Shown one piece after another: positions 52,523 through 61,596 of a stretch of 64,000 nucleotides of DNA. Every line of letters begins with the position of its first letter. Within the stretch, counting starts at the first letter, position 1. The stretch lies in assembly GCF_022179185.1 (NCBI RefSeq), contig NZ_BPQJ01000017.1:90035-154034 (forward strand). Reading direction: 5' to 3'. Source of the DNA: Methylobacterium frigidaeris. Its GTDB lineage: Bacteria; Pseudomonadota; Alphaproteobacteria; Rhizobiales; Beijerinckiaceae. The position numbers and the translations under genes were made by a program. The notes under the pieces were generated by a model. The model ran no database searches, was not told the DNA's origin, and saw nothing but the letters and a program-made list of their open reading frames with translations.

Positions 52523-53350
52523 TCAGTGCTGCCCCGGATACGCCGCGTCCAGCACGAACGGATACGGCCCGTCGAACGCCTCGACGTAGACCATATGGCT
52601 CACGAGCCCGCTCTCCGGCGTGTAGCGGTGGAGCAGGTAGGCCGGTGGCTCGAAGACCAGGGCGCCCTCGTGCTCCGGCGTGAGATCGAAGGCGACCTGA
52701 TGGGTGACGCTCGGGGCGATCTGGGCGATCGTGCCGGCGTAGCGGGTCACGATCGGCCGGTGGTGGTGGCCGCACAGGATCCGCTCGATGCAGGTTTCTT
52801 TGGCGATCAGCCGCCGGAACTCCGCCTCGCCGTCGAGGAGCCGGATCTCGTCCATGTGGACCAAGCCACACTCGAAGGGCGGGTGGTGCATGAACACCAG
52901 GGTCGGGCGGCCGTCGCCGCCGGCGAGCGCCCGTTCGAGGAAGCCGAGGCGCTCGGGGCACAACGCACCGTGGCTCGCGCCCGCCACCAGCGTGTCGAGG
53001 GCGATCAGGCGGACCGGGTGATCCTCGACCGTGTACTGGACGAAACCGTCCGTGGCGCCGGGCAGGTACGAGGCCGGCAGGATCTCGCGCAGGGTCTCGC
53101 GCCGGTCGTGGTTGCCGGGAATGACGTGGACCGGCATCGGCAGGCGAGCCAGAAGTCCGCGCAGCTCCTCGTATTCTTCCGCGAGCCCGCAATCGGTGAG
53201 GTCGCCGGAGATCAGCACCAGGTCGGGCCGGGGATCGAGAGCGATGAGATGGGCCACCGCGCGGGCGACCATCCTGTTGGTCTCGGAGACCCGGTAGGCC
53301 GGCAGCCCGCGGGGGCGCACGTGCAGGTCGGTGATCTGGGCGATGAGCAT
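52523..53350 (-). CDS. metallophosphodiesterase, GpdQ-like
   Basis: The protein has 275 residues, the length of GpdQ (glycerophosphodiesterase). Calcineurin-like metal motifs: ITDLHVRP, ISGDLTDCG, IPGNHDRRE, MHHPPF, CGHHHRP. It cleaves phosphodiesters in the cytoplasm. Its neighbours encode a UgpB/A/E-like importer, which supports hydrolysis of glycerophosphodiesters such as glycerophosphocholine. cAMP hydrolysis (CpdA-like) remains possible. Confidence 0.84.
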   Translation of the reverse strand: MLIAQITDLHVRPRGLPAYRVSETNRMVARAVAHLIALDPRPDLVLISGDLTDCGLAEEYEELRGLLARLPMPVHVIPGNHDRRETLREILPASYLPGATDGFVQYTVEDHPVRLIALDTLVAGASHGALCPERLGFLERALAGGDGRPTLVFMHHPPFECGLVHMDEIRLLDGEAEFRRLIAKETCIERILCGHHHRPIVTRYAGTIAQIAPSVTHQVAFDLTPEHEGALVFEPPAYLLHRYTPESGLVSHMVYVEAFDGPYPFVLDAAYPGQH

Positions 53351-53437
53351 GGGGACTTGGGTCCGGTAAGCGGGGGCAACGAGGCCCTGTCCCGGAGGGC
53401 GGCCCGGGACAGGAGGATGCGTTTCAGCGCGAGGCGA

Positions 53438-54781
53438 TCACTCCGCGCCCGGCAGGCGCAGGGCGGTGTCCTCGACGTAGGGGCGCATCAGGGCGTCGGC
53501 CGCCTTCTGGGCGGCGACCAGCGCCTCCTTGGGCTGGCGCTTGGCCGAGAGCACGGCCTGCAGCTCGTCCTCGATCGCCTTGCGCACCGGCACGGTGCGG
53601 TAGGTGGCGAACCACGGCTTGGCGTTGGCGAGCTGGTCCACCGCGATCTTCGCGTCGGGGTTCTTCTCCAGGAAGGCCTTCATCTCGGGCAGGTCGTAGG
53701 CCGCCTTGTTGGGGGCGAAGTAGCCCGTGGCGCGGCTCCACCAGCCCGACGTCTCGGGCGAGGTCAGCCACTGGATCAGGGTCCAGCCGGCGGCGCGCTT
53801 CTCGTCCGAGAGGCCGGTCGGCTGAACCAGCGAGGCGCCGCCGATCGGCACCGCCTGGCGCACGTTCATCGGCACGAAGGCGACCCGGAACGGAAACTTG
53901 GCGGTGTCGCGGATGAAGGTGAGCGAGCCCGTCGAGATGATCATCATCGAGGCCTGGCCGGCCAGGAACGCGCCGGTCACCGCCGGGCCCTTCTGCTCGC
54001 CGGCCGGGTGCACCTTGGCCTTGTGGACCAGGTCCGACCAGAAGGTGAGGGCGCCGAGCATGGTCGGGGTGTCGTAATAGACCTCGCCGCCATACTCCTC
54101 GTTGTAGTAGCGCCCGCCATTGGACATCGTCAGGGCTTCGAGGATCCAGCCGCCGTAATCGTAGTTCGAGGGCATCATCAGGCCCCAGCGGGTGGTGCGG
54201 TCGCCCTCGCGCTTCGTCAGCTTGCGGGCGGCGTCGGTGAGCTCGGCCCAGGTCCGAGGCGGCTTGGCCGGGTCGAGGCCGGCTTCCTTGAAGTGGTCGG
54301 CATTGATGTAGAGCAGCGGCGTCGAGTTGTGGAACGGCACGCCGTAGACCTTGCGGTCGATCACGGCGTTGGGCAGCAGTGCCGGGAAGAACCGGCCCAT
54401 GAAGGCGTCGGGCGTCGTTCCAGCCTGATCCTTGCCGCCCTTCTCGATCAGGTCGTCCATCGGCGCGATCTCGCGCTCGATGGCGAGGTCGGTGAGGAAG
54501 TTCGCCGACATGATCACCGCCGCCGGCGGCTTGCCGGCCTTGATCGCCGCGCGGGTCTTCAAGAGCGTGTCGTCGTAGGAGCCGGTGAAGACCGGAGTCG
54601 CCTTGATGTCCGGGTGGGAGTCGTTGAACGCCTTGATGAGCCCCGTCATGTTGCGGGCGAGCGCGCCGTCCACCGGGACCGGGAAGAACAGCTCGATGTC
54701 GGTCGCGCGCGCGGTGCGCGGCGCCGCGAGGCCCGCCGCCGCCACGAGGGCGAGGGCGGCGCCCTTCCACCAGGAGATCAT
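53438..54781 (-). CDS. extracellular solute-binding protein, UgpB-like
   Basis: The protein has 447 residues. Signal peptide MISWWKGAALALVAAAGLAAPRTARA-type. Binding-protein family 1 fold: IELFFPVPVDGALARNMTGLIKAFNDSHP, GVPFHNSTPLLYINADHF, and SYDDTLLKTRAAIKAG. The fold and neighbouring permeases match sn-glycerol-3-phosphate or glycerophosphodiester uptake. It lies 14 bp after the UgpE-like gene in the operon. Confidence 0.87.
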   Translation of the reverse strand: MISWWKGAALALVAAAGLAAPRTARATDIELFFPVPVDGALARNMTGLIKAFNDSHPDIKATPVFTGSYDDTLLKTRAAIKAGKPPAAVIMSANFLTDLAIEREIAPMDDLIEKGGKDQAGTTPDAFMGRFFPALLPNAVIDRKVYGVPFHNSTPLLYINADHFKEAGLDPAKPPRTWAELTDAARKLTKREGDRTTRWGLMMPSNYDYGGWILEALTMSNGGRYYNEEYGGEVYYDTPTMLGALTFWSDLVHKAKVHPAGEQKGPAVTGAFLAGQASMMIISTGSLTFIRDTAKFPFRVAFVPMNVRQAVPIGGASLVQPTGLSDEKRAAGWTLIQWLTSPETSGWWSRATGYFAPNKAAYDLPEMKAFLEKNPDAKIAVDQLANAKPWFATYRTVPVRKAIEDELQAVLSAKRQPKEALVAAQKAADALMRPYVEDTALRLPGAE

Positions 54782-54795
54782 GATGTTGTCGTCCT

Positions 54796-55644
54796 CTACT
54801 TGATGCCGGAGGCGAGGAAGCTGTTCACGAACCGGCGCTGGAAGATCAGGAAGGCGGCGAGCAGCGGCAGGCTGACCAGGAAGGTGCCCGCCGCGATCAA
54901 CCCCCAGGCCTGCATGCCCTCGGCGCTGAGCGTGAAGCTCGCCAGCCCGAGCGTCAGGGGCCGCCTGTCGGGGGAGTTGATGACCATCAGCGGCCACAGG
55001 AACTCGTTCCAGTGGCTGGTGACCGAGACGATCGAGAAGGCGACGAGGGCGGGCTTGGTCAGCGGCAGGTAGATGAGGCGGATGCGCGCCCACCAGCCGG
55101 CGCCGTCGATCATCGCGGCGTCCTCGAGCTCCCGCGGCACCTCGCGGAAGCTCTGGCGCATCAGGAAGGTGCCGAAGGCGGTGGCGCAATAGGGCGCCAT
55201 CACGCCCGGCAGGGTGTCGTAGAGGCCGAGAGCCGCGACCGTCTTCAGGTTCGGTACCAGCAGCACCACCGGCACCAGCATCAGCTGCACCAGGAACAGG
55301 CCGAACAGGAACCCGCGGCCCGGGAACTCGAGCCGGGCGAAGACGTAGCCGGCGAGCGACGCCGTGACGAGCTGCACCGCCAGGATGCCGGCGCAGATGA
55401 CGAGCGAATTGAGGAAGTAGAGCGGGAAGTCGGCCGAGGCCCAGGCCTCGGCGAAGTTGGCCAGCGTCGGCGTCAGCGAGGGCAGGAGCGAGGCGTCGGC
55501 GCCCGAGCCCGCCGGCCGGAACGCCGCCACCAGCATCCACCAGAACGGCACCGCCCAGACGAGGGCCAGGCCGGCGACGACCAGGCGGGCGATGCGGGGC
55601 GTGATCTCCCGGGTCGCCGGGCCGGCTTGCATCGGCGCGCTCAT
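54796..55644 (-). CDS. ABC transporter permease, UgpE-like
   Basis: The protein has 282 residues and six membrane helices. The EAA loop reads ELEDAAMIDGAGWWARIRLIYLPL. LARLVVAGLALVWAVPFWWMLVAAFRP is at the N-terminus. It overlaps the UgpA-like gene stop by 4 bp (ATGA). Confidence 0.88.
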   Translation of the reverse strand: MSAPMQAGPATREITPRIARLVVAGLALVWAVPFWWMLVAAFRPAGSGADASLLPSLTPTLANFAEAWASADFPLYFLNSLVICAGILAVQLVTASLAGYVFARLEFPGRGFLFGLFLVQLMLVPVVLLVPNLKTVAALGLYDTLPGVMAPYCATAFGTFLMRQSFREVPRELEDAAMIDGAGWWARIRLIYLPLTKPALVAFSIVSVTSHWNEFLWPLMVINSPDRRPLTLGLASFTLSAEGMQAWGLIAAGTFLVSLPLLAAFLIFQRRFVNSFLASGIK

Positions 55645-56681
55645 CGGGCCGCCTCCGGACCCTGGCTGCGGCTGAGCGAGAGCGCCGTGAGGGCGGCCAG
55701 CAGGCCGAGCGTCACCACGGTCGCGGCGGCGGCGCGGCCGGCATCGTAGCGCTCGGCGGCCTGCTCGTAGATGTAGAACAGCAGGAGCTTCGTCGCGTCC
55801 GAGGGCCCGCCCTTGGTCAGCACGAAGACGTGGTCGACCTGCGTCACCGCGTTGAGGAGCGCGATCACCCCGACGAAGGCGAAGGTCGGGCGGAGCGCCG
55901 GCAGCGTGACGTAACGCAGGCGCTGCCAGGGCCCGGCGCCGTCGAGGAGCGCCGCCTCGCGGGCCTCGTCGGGGATCGCCTGCAGGCCGGCCAGGATGAA
56001 CAGCATGTAGTAGCCGGCATTCTTCCAGACCGTCAGCACCGTGATGGCGGCGAGCGCCAGGTCCGGGTCGCCGAGCCAGTTGGCGCCGGCGAGCCGGAGC
56101 CGGGCGAGGTGATGGTCGATGAGGCCGATCCCCGGCAGGAACAGGAACAGGAACAGGGCGGCCGCCGCGACGAGCGGGATCATCACCGGCAGGAAGAACA
56201 CGGCTCGCATCAGTGCCCGCACGCGCCCGGCGCCGTTGAGCGCGAGCGCGAAGGCGAGCGCCAGGACCAGGCTCGGCACCACCGTGCCGAGGGCGTAGAG
56301 GGCATTGTTGAGGAGCGCGCGCTGGAAGGTGGGATCGGCGAACAGGCTCGCGAAGTTGGCCAGGCCGACGAAGCGGGTGCCCCGGCGCGTCACCGCGTGG
56401 GTCGCGTCCCACAGCACTTCCACGACCGGCCAGTAGGTGAACAGGGCGAGGAAGACGAGGGAGGGGCTGAGCAGCGCGAGCGGCAGCACCAGGCCGGCCC
56501 AGGGCCATCGCTCCGCGGGCGGCTCGGCGGCGCGGGCCGGCGGAGACGTGTGGCTTGCCGGAAGTGTGTCGAGAGCGTGGGTCAAAGGGTCAGCCGGAGG
56601 TATCGAGACCGGCGCGTCATCGTGCGGTTTCGTGACAGGCGGATGAAATCGCCGCCGGTTCGCGCCGTGGTTCCCGATCAT
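55641..56681 (-). CDS. ABC transporter permease, UgpA-like
   Basis: The protein has up to 346 residues with about six helices from residue 60. The EAA loop is DEAREAALLDGAGPWQRLRYVTLPAL. The first 55 residues are Pro/Ala-rich and unlike the family, so the true start may be a later GTG (for example near residue 26). The operon reads ugpA-ugpE-ugpB-gpdQ; no UgpC-type ATPase is next to it. Confidence 0.85.
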   Translation of the reverse strand: MIGNHGANRRRFHPPVTKPHDDAPVSIPPADPLTHALDTLPASHTSPPARAAEPPAERWPWAGLVLPLALLSPSLVFLALFTYWPVVEVLWDATHAVTRRGTRFVGLANFASLFADPTFQRALLNNALYALGTVVPSLVLALAFALALNGAGRVRALMRAVFFLPVMIPLVAAAALFLFLFLPGIGLIDHHLARLRLAGANWLGDPDLALAAITVLTVWKNAGYYMLFILAGLQAIPDEAREAALLDGAGPWQRLRYVTLPALRPTFAFVGVIALLNAVTQVDHVFVLTKGGPSDATKLLLFYIYEQAAERYDAGRAAAATVVTLGLLAALTALSLSRSQGPEAAR

Positions 56682-56929
56682 TCCGCGACACCAGCCCGGC
56701 TCGACGAGCGTTTCGGCGGTGTGCCGGCAAGTTGCGCGAGGTGGAATTTTACTGGTTCACCGACGACCCTCGCTGACACGGGCCCGGTCCGTGATGCAAG
56801 ATCTTGCCGGATCGTCCCCTCGCCGCCGCGATGACGGTGCGGAACTGGGGGGCGCGTGACGACGCCTCACCGGGCTTGCCGGCGCGGCGCGGGTGCGGGA
56901 CGCTCGGCCGGAGAGCCCGGAGCGAATCG

Positions 56930-57301
56930 ATGGAGCACGGCGACCGCGCCCTCCTGGAGGAGATGCTGGCGCCCCTCGGCGGCGTCGCGATCCGCCGGAT
57001 GTTCGGTGGGCTCGGGCTGTTTCGCGATGGACTGATGTTCGGGCTCGTCGCGCGCGACGTGCTGTACCTGAAGGTTGCCCCGGAGGAGACCGGCACCTTC
57101 GCGGCCGAGGGGGGCGCACCGTTCTCCTATGCGACCAAGGACGGCCGGACGACCACCATCGCGAGCTACTGGCGGGCGCCGGACCGGCTCAGCGACGACC
57201 CGGACGAATTCCTGGCCTGGGCGCGCCGAGCCTGCGCGGCGGCGCAGGCCGCCGACCGGGCGAAGCCGGCGGGGCGGCGAAGGGCGGGGCCGGTGGGTTG
57301 A
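56930..57301 (+). CDS. TfoX N-terminal domain protein
   Basis: The protein has 123 residues. The TfoX/Sxy N-terminal fold is visible as VAIRRMFGGLGLFRDGLMFGLVARDVLYLKV followed by PFSYATKDGRTTTIASYWRAPDRL. Stand-alone domains of this kind are common in alphaproteobacteria; the role in competence is not established for them. The end is Arg/Ala-rich. Confidence 0.82.
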   Translation: MEHGDRALLEEMLAPLGGVAIRRMFGGLGLFRDGLMFGLVARDVLYLKVAPEETGTFAAEGGAPFSYATKDGRTTTIASYWRAPDRLSDDPDEFLAWARRACAAAQAADRAKPAGRRRAGPVG

Positions 57302-57426
57302 CGCCGATCCGGAAGCAGGCTCGATCCGCTCGGCGGACCTCGTCTCAGCAGCCCGCGCGGCGCCTGAGCGAAGCCGATTTCCGCATGGCGAAGCAATCAA
57401 ACGGAAATTGTATGACACCCTGAACG

Positions 57427-57565
57427 TCATTCCTGGGCCCCGAAAGCGGAGCCCGGAATCCAGAGCCGCTGATGTTCGAGGATAAAGCGGACGACATTCC
57501 GCCTCGCTCTTTCCCACCTGAGTGCCTGGATCCCGGGTTCCGCTTTCGCGGCCCCGGAATGACCC
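57427..57565. repeat. inverted pair of REP-like elements
   Basis: The left half CATTCCTGGGCCCCGAAAGC with GAGCCCGGAATCC (57427-57462) and the right half TGGATCCCGGGTTCCGC with GGCCCCGGAATGACC (57527-57565) are inverted about a 65-bp centre. This matches the arrangement at 52345-52491. Confidence 0.72.
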
Positions 57566-57625
57566 TGTGGGGTGGAAGCGTGTGCGCAAACTCTGCTTGC
57601 AGAATCCTGCCCGCTGGCGAACGAT

Positions 57626-59041
57626 TCAGCGCACCGTCACCCGCATCGGCATGCCCTCTGATGGGCGCAACGTGATGCGCTGCTTGAGCACCGGCAGGTA
57701 GCCGGGCCGCAGCGAGAACCGGAGCGAGCGGACCAGCACCGCCAGGATCGCCACCGCCTCGGACAGAGCGAAGCCCATGCCGATGCAGATCCGCGGGCCG
57801 GCCGCGAAGGGCAGGTAGGCGTAGCGGTCGCGGGCCTTGGCGGCCTCGGGAGCGAAGCGAGCGGGATCGAAGCGCTCCGGCTCGTCCCACAGGGTGGCGT
57901 GGCGGTGCACGGCGTAGATCGGGATGGTGATCGGCGTGCCGGCCTTGACCGGGACGCCGTCGAGGTCGACGTCGCGGAGCGCTGCCCGCACCACCACCGG
58001 CACCGGCGGGTAGAGCCGCATCGCCTCGAGGATCACCTGGCGGGTATAGGGGAGGGCGTCGACGTGGTCGGCGGTCAGCGGCCCGCCCCCGGTCGCCGCC
58101 TCGACCTCGGCGGCGATCAGCGCCTCGCTCTCCGGATGGTGGGAGAGCAGGTAGAAGGCCCAGGTGAGGGCGAGCGCCGTGGTCTCGTGCCCGGCGGTCA
58201 CGAAGGTGAGCAGGTTGTCGGCGACGTCGCGGTCGTCCATCGCCTGGCCGGTCTCCGGGTCGCGGGCCGCCAAGAGCAGGCTCATCAGGTCGTTGCGCCC
58301 CTCGGTGCCGTCGCGGCGCCCCTCCGCGGCGAGGCGCAGGAGCTCGTCGCGCAGGTAGCTCTTCGCCCGCTCGGCCCGGGCCCGGCCCGGGAACGGCATC
58401 CAGGCCGGGGCCCGCAGCAGCGTGAGGGCGAAGACCCAGCTCGTCGATTCGAGGTAGTCGGTGATGCCCTGCTCGACCCGGGCGGCGTCGATCCGGCCGG
58501 ACCCGGAGAGCATCGTCTCGACGATGATCTCGAAGGTGGTGCGCATCATCGTCTGGGCGATGTCGATCTCGGCGCCGTTGCCCGCGTCCGTGCCAGCACC
58601 GGCCGCCAGGGCGTCGCGGGTGCGCTCGGCCGCGGCGATCATCGCCGGCACGAAGCTGCGGATGCGCTCGGCCCGGAAGATCGGCGCCGCCGCCCGGCGC
58701 TGCCAGCGCCAGCGCGCCCCGTCGGCGGTCAGGATCGCGTCGCCGAGGGCCGGCGAGAGGGCGCGGCGCAGGACCTCCGACTTCTCGAACGCGTCGGCCT
58801 CGTCCACCATCACCCGCCGGATCAGGTTCGGGGCCATCACGAACAGGCTGGACGTGCCGAGGAACTCGGAGGTGTAGTGCGGCTCGCGGTAGATCGTCTC
58901 GGGCCAGGCCTCGAGCGGGTTGCGCACCACGGTGCGCAGGAAGCGCCACGGCCCGAGCGGCCGCGCCGGCGGCGTGATCCGGGCGAGGACCGGCCGCGGC
59001 CCCTCGGGCGCCTGACGGAAATGGGACGGATGCGCGGTCAT
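57626..59041 (-). CDS. cytochrome P450
   Basis: The protein has 471 residues and no membrane anchor. I-helix AGHETTALAL, ExxR in EAMRLYPPVP, PERF region DEPERFDPARF, and haem loop FAAGPRICIGMGFA with the ligand Cys. The sequence is nearest the CYP110/CYP102-like class with no fused reductase, so it needs a separate ferredoxin system, not found in the window. Substrate unknown. Confidence 0.92.
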   Translation of the reverse strand: MTAHPSHFRQAPEGPRPVLARITPPARPLGPWRFLRTVVRNPLEAWPETIYREPHYTSEFLGTSSLFVMAPNLIRRVMVDEADAFEKSEVLRRALSPALGDAILTADGARWRWQRRAAAPIFRAERIRSFVPAMIAAAERTRDALAAGAGTDAGNGAEIDIAQTMMRTTFEIIVETMLSGSGRIDAARVEQGITDYLESTSWVFALTLLRAPAWMPFPGRARAERAKSYLRDELLRLAAEGRRDGTEGRNDLMSLLLAARDPETGQAMDDRDVADNLLTFVTAGHETTALALTWAFYLLSHHPESEALIAAEVEAATGGGPLTADHVDALPYTRQVILEAMRLYPPVPVVVRAALRDVDLDGVPVKAGTPITIPIYAVHRHATLWDEPERFDPARFAPEAAKARDRYAYLPFAAGPRICIGMGFALSEAVAILAVLVRSLRFSLRPGYLPVLKQRITLRPSEGMPMRVTVR

Positions 59042-59189
59042 GGCTCGCCTGGGTTCGGGTGGTCCCGACGGACACCGGGAGCCAGGGTCTTGTCCACCCC
59101 CATCTGGGCGCGAGCGTGACGGGAAACGCGACCGGCCCGTGCGCGTTGGCACATGACGGACCAGAACCTCGCCGGACCAGAGCCTTCCG

Positions 59190-59618
59190 ATGCAGGCCGC
59201 CTTCGACCGCGCCACCCTCGACCGCCTGGTCACCCTCGGCCGGAGCCAGGGCGGCCTGACCCCCGACGACCTGCGCCGGGCCCTGCCGGTGGACCGGATG
59301 AGCGCCGAGGACATCGCGATGGTGCTGATCGAGCTGGAGGAGGCCGGGATCTCGGTCGATCCGGACGAGGCCCTGCTGCAAGCCGGCCGCCCGCTGCCGC
59401 CCTCCGGCACGGTCCGGCTGCCGGAGCCGAAGGCGGTTGAGGCCGCCGCGCCCGCCATCGAGTCGCTGCCCGCCGCCACTGCAGCGCCCACCCCGGGCCC
59501 CCGCCCCGCGCCGCCCCCGGCCGCCCGGGGCGGCGCGCACCGGGCGGTGGTGTGGGCGGGCCTCGCCGCGCTCGTCCTCGCCCTCGTCGTCCTGGCGCTC
59601 TGGGCCGGGCGGGGCTGA
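59190..59618 (+). CDS. membrane-anchored orphan sigma-70 region 1.1 domain
   Basis: The protein has 142 residues. Residues 8-58 (LDRLVTLGRSQGGLTPDDL, RRALPVDRMSAEDIAMVLI, ELEEAGISVDPDEALL) match the compact three-helix region 1.1 of primary sigma factors, but no other sigma region is present. An Ala/Pro linker (65-115) leads to a single C-terminal membrane helix (VVWAGLAALVLALVVLALW, about 118-137). The domain would face the cytoplasm. Region 1.1 mimics DNA and blocks the polymerase channel, so it could regulate RNA polymerase or bind another partner. Confidence 0.72.
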   Translation: MQAAFDRATLDRLVTLGRSQGGLTPDDLRRALPVDRMSAEDIAMVLIELEEAGISVDPDEALLQAGRPLPPSGTVRLPEPKAVEAAAPAIESLPAATAAPTPGPRPAPPPAARGGAHRAVVWAGLAALVLALVVLALWAGRG

Positions 59619-59679
59619 CACCATGGCCGGCGGGAGAGCCGCCGCTATATCCTCACGCCTCTCGGAGATCCCCCCATCC

Positions 59680-60810
59680 ATGACCGGCCCCGCCTACCGC
59701 TTCGGCATCGAGGAGGAGTTCTTCCTGGCGGATGCCGCGACCCGTGGCACGCCCCGCGGCGGCGTGCGGGGCTTCCACGCCGCCGCCAAGGCGCTGCTGC
59801 CGGCGGCCGAGCGCGAACTCCTGCAGAGCCAGATCGAGATCGCGACGCCGCCGGCCACGAGCTCCGAGGAGGCCAGGGCCGGCCTCGCGTCCTTGCGCCG
59901 TGGACTCGCCGAGATCGGGCGGGCGCACGGGATCCTGGTCTTCGGCGCCGGCACCCATCCGGGCGCCGCCTGGGACGCGCAACGCCCGACCGACGGGGCG
60001 CGCTACCACGGCATCCTCGACGAGGTGCGGATGGTCGGGCAGCGCACCCTGGTGAGCGGCATGCACGTCCATGTCGAGGTGGCGCGGCCCGACGATCGGG
60101 TCGACCTGATGAACCGGCTGCTGCCTTTCCTGCCGGTGCTGCTGGCGCTCTCGGTCTCCTCGCCGTTCTGGGAAGGGCGCGACACCGGCCTGTGCGGCTA
60201 CCGCCTCAGCGTGTTCGGCGAGATGCCGCGCACCGGCCTGCCGGACCTGTTTTCCAGCAACGCCGAGTTCGAGCGCTACGTCGCGGTGATGACGCGGGCC
60301 GGGGCGATCGAGGATGCGAGCTTCCTGTGGTGGCACCTGCGGCCCTCGATCCGCTACCCGACCCTGGAATTGCGCATCGCCGACAGCTGCACCCGGGTCG
60401 AGGACGCAGTGGCGATCGCCGGCCTCTATCGCTGCCTCGTGCGCGCCGCCGAGCGCCGGCCCGACCTCAATGCCGGCCTCGACGGGGTCGCCCGGGCGGT
60501 GATCCGCGAGAACCTGTGGCGGGCCCAGCGCGACGGCGTCCGCGCCGCCCTGATCGACGCCGAGCAAGGCCGCGCGTTGCCCTACGGCGAGGCCCTGGAG
60601 GCCGTGCTGGCGCAGGTCTCCGGGGACGCGGCGGAACTGGGCTGCACGGATGCCCTCGACGGGGCCCGCCGCATCGCCCGGGACGGCACCAGCGCCGACC
60701 GCCAGCGCGCGGCCTACACGGCGGCGCGGGGGGACGACGGCGCGGACGAGGCGGGCATCGCCGCGGTGGTCGACGCGCTGGCGCGGGAGACCGAGGGGCG
60801 GGCGGTGTAG
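59680..60810 (+). CDS. carboxylate-amine ligase, YbdK/GCS2 family
   Basis: The protein has 376 residues. Motifs of the glutamate-cysteine ligase 2 family: FGIEEEFFL at the N-terminus, SQIEIATPPATSSEEA, SGMHVHVEV (metal His) and LWWHLRPSIRYPTLELRIADSC. YbdK homologues are weak gamma-glutamyl-cysteine ligases; the physiological substrate is uncertain. It starts 62 bp after the sigma-1.1 gene. Confidence 0.9.
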   Translation: MTGPAYRFGIEEEFFLADAATRGTPRGGVRGFHAAAKALLPAAERELLQSQIEIATPPATSSEEARAGLASLRRGLAEIGRAHGILVFGAGTHPGAAWDAQRPTDGARYHGILDEVRMVGQRTLVSGMHVHVEVARPDDRVDLMNRLLPFLPVLLALSVSSPFWEGRDTGLCGYRLSVFGEMPRTGLPDLFSSNAEFERYVAVMTRAGAIEDASFLWWHLRPSIRYPTLELRIADSCTRVEDAVAIAGLYRCLVRAAERRPDLNAGLDGVARAVIRENLWRAQRDGVRAALIDAEQGRALPYGEALEAVLAQVSGDAAELGCTDALDGARRIARDGTSADRQRAAYTAARGDDGADEAGIAAVVDALARETEGRAV

Positions 60811-60820
60811 GGCAGGGCGC

Positions 60821-61100
60821 TCATCCCCGCCGCGCCCCGATGAAACCCACGAAGGCCCGCAGCGGCGCCGGCAGGTAGCGCCGGCCCGGATGGTACAGGA
60901 ACGGCCCGGAGAAGCGCGGCCACCACGGCTCCAGGACGGGTTCCAGCGCCCCGCTGTCGAGGTGCGGCCGCAGCCAGTCCTCGAACAGGCTGACGAGGCC
61001 GAGCCCGGCGAGCGCCGCCTCGACCGCGAGGTCGGTCGCGGTGCCGCCGACCCGCACGGTGAGCGGACCGGTCGGCTCGGCCGCCCAGGTCGCCGAGGGA
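60821..61100 (-). pseudogene. 3' remnant of a LysR-type regulator gene
   Basis: About 80-90 C-terminal residues of a LysR substrate-binding domain survive (VRVGGTATDLAVEAALAGLG, SLFEDWLRPHLDSGALEPVL, EPWWPRFSGPFLYHPGRRYLPAPLRAFVGFI). The HTH and the first two thirds are gone. The frame breaks off against the aldo/keto reductase remnant at about 61085-61110. Confidence 0.82.
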
Positions 61101-61445
61101 CGGGAAATCGCCGCGATCGCCTGCGTGCAGAACCACTACAATCTCGTCCACCGCGCCGACGACGCGCTCGTCGACGCCCTCGCGGCCGCCGGGACCGCCT
61201 ACGTGCCGTTCTTCCCGCTCGGCGGCTTCAGCCCGATCCAGTCGCAAGGGCTGTCGGAGGTCGCCCGGCGCCTGGACGCGACGCCGATGCAGGTGGCCCT
61301 GGCCTGGCTCCCGGCCCGCGCGCCCAACATCCTGCTCATCCCCGGCACCTCGTCGCGAGCGCACCTGCGGGAGAACCTCGCCGCGGCGTCGCTGGATCTG
61401 CCGGAGGCGGCGACGCGGGTGCTCGACGGCCTCGCCGGGGCGTAG
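61095..61445 (+). pseudogene. 3' remnant of an aldo/keto reductase gene
   Basis: About 115 C-terminal residues survive (EIAAIACVQNHYNLVHRADD, FFPLGGFSPIQSQGLSEVAR, LDATPMQVALAWL...ILLIPGTSSRAHLRENLAAA). The catalytic Asp-Tyr-Lys-His half is missing. Start codons upstream belong to the fused LysR remnant, so the product would be inactive. Confidence 0.82.
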
Positions 61446-61596
61446 GGCTGGCGCGGACGGCCGCGATCCGAGGCTTAATCCCGAGACGACGTCGATTGAT
61501 TCGCGCTCCCCGGCGCGGAACAAGCACCGTCGCGCGGGCTTCCCAAGAGCCAGGGCGGGGGCCGACCACGCGACGTCCCCGGACTGCAACCCATCG

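Noticed and set aside
60821..61445. Two short intact genes (78 and 134 codons)
   Set aside because: Both match only the C-terminal parts of longer families and meet at a breakpoint, so they are remnants and not small genes.
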